Source: Pseudomonas panipatensis
Lineage (GTDB): Bacteria; Pseudomonadota; Gammaproteobacteria; Pseudomonadales; Pseudomonadaceae
Assembly: GCF_900099785.1 (NCBI RefSeq)
Contig: NZ_FNDS01000002.1
Location: 310,001 to 374,000 of the forward strand
DNA length: 64,000 bases
Reading direction: 5' to 3'
Shown in pieces: positions 61,575-64,000 of this stretch. The notes beneath the pieces were generated by a model, which saw only the letters and a program-made list of their open reading frames with translations, had not been told where the DNA came from and made no database searches. The translations under genes and the position numbers were made by a program. Position 1 is the stretch's first letter. Every line of letters starts with the position of its first letter.

Positions 61575-62678
61575 TCAATCGGACTTGCCGGCGTCGGGAT
61601 CAGGGGCCGGCGCCTGCTCGTCGATCCACTGCCAGAACAGGTTGTAGGCCACGGCCAGGATCACCGGGCCGATGAACAGGCCGATGACGCCCTTGACCAC
61701 CATGCCGCCGAGGGCGCCGATCAGCACCACCGGCATCGGCACGTCGACCCCGCGGCCAAGCAGCAGCGGCTTGAGGACGTTGTCGGCCAGGCCGGCGACG
61801 AAGGTGTAGACGGCGAAGACGATGGTCGGGAGGACGAAACCGTCGGTGGAAAACACATAGGCGATCACCGGTACGGTGATCAGGGTCGCCGGTAACTGCA
61901 CGATGCCCAGCAGGAGCACGGCGATCGCCAGAATCCCCGCCCCCGGCACGCCCTCGACGACGAAGCCGACGCCGATCAGGAGCATCTGGATGAAGGCGAT
62001 ACCGATCACGCCCTGGGCCACTGCGCGGATGGTCGCGGTGCACAGCTCGACGATGCGCGGCCCGCGCTCCGGTCCCGAGACGCGGCTGGCGATGCGCTCG
62101 GCGCTGCGCTGGCCCTTCTCGCCGAAAGCCATGATGATCCCGGCGATGATGACCGCCGCGATGAACAGCAGAAAGGCCGCCCCGGCGCTGGCCGCGGCGC
62201 CCAGCAGCACCCGCCCGGTGCCCTTGAGGTGCGGCAGCAGCCTGTGCATCGCGGTGGTCAGATCGCCCGATGCCGCCAGCCAGACCTCATGCAGGCGCGG
62301 ACCGATCAGTGGCCAGTCGGCCACCGCAGCCGGCGGTGCCGGCAGGCGCCAGGCACCGCTCTTGAGCACCGCCACCAGGTCATCCAGAGAGTCGCCGATG
62401 GAAACCACCAGCAGGTAGATCGGTACCAGCAATACCAGCAGCGCGGACACGACGATCAGCGTGGCGATCCAGCCATCCTTGATCGCCAGCGAGGCCTTGA
62501 GCCGCCGTTGCAGCGGGTACAGGGTCACCGCGAGGATCAGCGACCAGAGCATCAGCTCCAGGAACGGCTGGAATACCTGGAAGGAGAAGACCACCAGGGC
62601 GGCGATCAGACCGACCTTGATGAAGAGGTCGAGCAGGCCCCGCGACAGGGCGCTGTCCAGCTTGAAACCTGACTGCAT
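61575..62678 (-). CDS. AI-2E family transporter
   Basis: A 367-residue inner-membrane protein with about eight helices and the UPF0118/AI-2E pattern (LWSLILAVTLYPLQRRLK, then GVGFVVEGVPGAGILAIAVLLLGIVQLPATLI). Only a few family members move autoinducer-2; others are sodium/proton antiporters or of unknown role. GGAGGC precedes the ATG. It lies 17 bp upstream of NodT and is probably the first gene of the efflux operon. Confidence 0.9.
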   Translation of the reverse strand: MQSGFKLDSALSRGLLDLFIKVGLIAALVVFSFQVFQPFLELMLWSLILAVTLYPLQRRLKASLAIKDGWIATLIVVSALLVLLVPIYLLVVSIGDSLDDLVAVLKSGAWRLPAPPAAVADWPLIGPRLHEVWLAASGDLTTAMHRLLPHLKGTGRVLLGAAASAGAAFLLFIAAVIIAGIIMAFGEKGQRSAERIASRVSGPERGPRIVELCTATIRAVAQGVIGIAFIQMLLIGVGFVVEGVPGAGILAIAVLLLGIVQLPATLITVPVIAYVFSTDGFVLPTIVFAVYTFVAGLADNVLKPLLLGRGVDVPMPVVLIGALGGMVVKGVIGLFIGPVILAVAYNLFWQWIDEQAPAPDPDAGKSD

Positions 62679-62761
62679 CGCTTGCCTCCATGCCGACCAC
62701 CGTGGGTCGGCCCCTCGTTGTGCGGCCCGCGCCGGTTCGCCCGCGGCACTTCCCCGGGCGG

Positions 62762-64000
62762 CTAGTCCTGCGCTGGCAGCTTGTCGGCAGCGGCGGGATC
62801 GTCGTCGAATCCTCCGCCGTCCGCCGCCTCACCACGGTTCGTGCGGCGACGCAGGTCCATCAGGCCTTGCTCCTCCTGCGCCTGGTAGCGCCGCACCCAG
62901 AGCGCGGCCTGCTCCTCGCCCACGCCCAGTTCGACGAAGGCGCGGCGGGCCATCTCCAGGCTGGAATGGAAGGTTTCCCGCACCGGATTGGCGCCCAGGT
63001 CGAGCAGTTGCAGCATCTGTCGGCGGTTGCGCGCCCTGGCGATCACTCGGGTCGTCGGGTACAGGCGGGCAATCAGGTCGGCCGTCTTCAGGTTGGTCTG
63101 TGGATCGTCGGTGGCGACTATCACCAGCTCGGCCTGCCCGACCTTGGCCGCATGCAGGATCTCCGGGCGCGTCGGATCGCCATAGAAGATCGGCAAGCCA
63201 CCCGCCCCGCCGTAGCGGCCGAGGGTGTCCACCGAGGTATCCAGGGCCACCAGCGGTACGCCCTGGGCCTGCAACAGGCGCGCGATGACCCGGCCCATGC
63301 GGCCCATGCCGGCGATCACCACCTTCGGCTCGTCGTCCGGCGGCGCCGCCGCCTCCGGCACCTCGGCGGTAATGCGTTCGGCGCGCAGCTGGCGCGCCAG
63401 AGCGATCAGCAGCAGCGGCACCAACGCCATCGACAGGGTGATGGCGAGCACCAGCAAGTCGTGCACCTGCGGGTCGAGCAAGCGCTGGTCCAGTGCCAGC
63501 TTGAACACCACGAAGGCGAATTCGCCACCGGACGCCAGCACCACGCCCAGGCAGGTGGCCTCGGCACGTTTCAGGCCGCCGGCCAGACGGCCGATGGCGA
63601 ACAGCAGCGGCAGCTTGATGCCCACCAGCAGCAGGGTCAGGCCGAGCACCAGCAGCGGCTCGCGGAACAGCAGGCGCAGGTCCGCGGTCATGCCGACACC
63701 GACGAAAAACAGCCCGAGCAGCAGACCTTTGAAAGGCTCGATCTGCGACTCCAGCTCGTGACGGAAATGCGACTCGGCCATCAGCAGGCCGGCGAGAAAG
63801 GCGCCCAGCGCCATGGACACGCCGACGTGCTCCATCACCCAGGCGGTGCCGAGCACGACCAGCAGCGCAGTGGCGGTGGACAGGTCGCGCAGGCCCGAAC
63901 CGACCGCCCAGCCGAACGCCGGACGCAGCAGATAGCGGCCGCCGACGATGACCACGCCGATGCCGAGCGCCACCGCCAGCAGCGGCTGCATACCGCCACC
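62762..64000 (-). CDS. CPA2 family monovalent cation/proton antiporter, KefB/KefC-like (N-terminus off window)
   Basis: The visible 413 residues are the C-terminal two thirds of a CPA2 antiporter: six or more helices (to about nt 63360), then a cytosolic RCK/TrkA-N domain. The RCK domain starts VVIAGMGRMGRVIARLLQAQG and continues into KTADLIARLYPTTRVIARARNR. These proteins exchange K+ or Na+ for H+. The frame stays open past base 64000, so the ATG at 63991 is internal and not the start. Confidence 0.92.
   Translation of the reverse strand, partial: GGGMQPLLAVALGIGVVIVGGRYLLRPAFGWAVGSGLRDLSTATALLVVLGTAWVMEHVGVSMALGAFLAGLLMAESHFRHELESQIEPFKGLLLGLFFVGVGMTADLRLLFREPLLVLGLTLLLVGIKLPLLFAIGRLAGGLKRAEATCLGVVLASGGEFAFVVFKLALDQRLLDPQVHDLLVLAITLSMALVPLLLIALARQLRAERITAEVPEAAAPPDDEPKVVIAGMGRMGRVIARLLQAQGVPLVALDTSVDTLGRYGGAGGLPIFYGDPTRPEILHAAKVGQAELVIVATDDPQTNLKTADLIARLYPTTRVIARARNRRQMLQLLDLGANPVRETFHSSLEMARRAFVELGVGEEQAALWVRRYQAQEEQGLMDLRRRTNRGEAADGGGFDDDPAAADKLPAQD

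Noticed and set aside
61575-62678. An autoinducer-2 exporter
   Set aside because: The family name covers many transporters. Nothing here supports AI-2 as the substrate.

Overview
The window is a GC-rich, tightly packed bacterial chromosome segment with about 62 protein genes and no rRNA, tRNA, CRISPR array, complete IS element or intact prophage that I can see. Gene content (leucine dehydrogenase beside an E1 alpha/E1 beta/E2 set, folM-folE-folX, a DUF3509 gene, LexA-controlled yebG, slyD/ackA/pta, trxB beside a diguanylate cyclase and cysZ) points to Pseudomonas, probably a relative of P. aeruginosa. From memory, the first half follows the PAO1 order around PA3400-PA3440 and the second half follows PA0849-PA0833 in reverse. 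That comparison was not computed.

Layout. 1-7.5 kb: 3' part of a GhrB/TkrA-type 2-hydroxyacid dehydrogenase, two EamA exporters each divergent from a regulator (AraC, MocR), and a SNF2 helicase. 7.5-12.8 kb: a small lipoprotein, an HlyD adaptor with two ABC-2 permeases but no ATPase gene, PsiE, DUF3509 and SOS-regulated yebG. 12.8-18.2 kb: E2, E1 beta, E1 alpha and leucine dehydrogenase (branched-chain amino acid to acyl-CoA, no E3 gene), then SirB1. 18.2-24.1 kb: a MalT-like LuxR activator and the exported DUF1329/DUF1302 pair. 24.3-27 kb: an AraC regulator with an NTF2/SnoaL-like sensor, an FAD amine/amino-acid oxidoreductase and a cupin. 27-33.2 kb: a crotonase, an SDR, an alpha/beta hydrolase with a class II aldolase, and LrgA/LrgB-type membrane proteins divergent from a LysR gene.

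33.4-37.1 kb: cupin and flavodoxin, then the tetrahydromonapterin genes folM-folE-folX, DUF1244 and HopJ. 37.1-43.2 kb: trxB, two membrane diguanylate cyclases and cysZ between them. 43.2-51.4 kb: a twin-arginine-type phosphoesterase, a glycosyltransferase, DegV, an Old Yellow Enzyme with its TetR regulator, nitroreductase, glutathione peroxidase and SlyD. 51.5-57.7 kb: DUF3565, ackA, pta, a membrane acyltransferase, an OmpA-family lipoprotein and an MBL hydrolase. 57.7-64 kb: a short phage-integrase-like remnant, a FUSC/HlyD/NodT efflux operon led by an AI-2E-family permease, and the C-terminal part of a CPA2 cation/proton antiporter that runs off the window.

Most of this is ordinary core chromosome. 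The parts most worth a second look are the TNTACA repeat cluster upstream of folM, the ATPase-less ABC-2 operon, the E2 with a changed catalytic motif, the crotonase lacking one catalytic Glu, the paired TetR operator sites, the trxB leader hairpin, the MalT-like/DUF1329/DUF1302 module and the integrase remnant. I did not find a convincing new multi-gene system.
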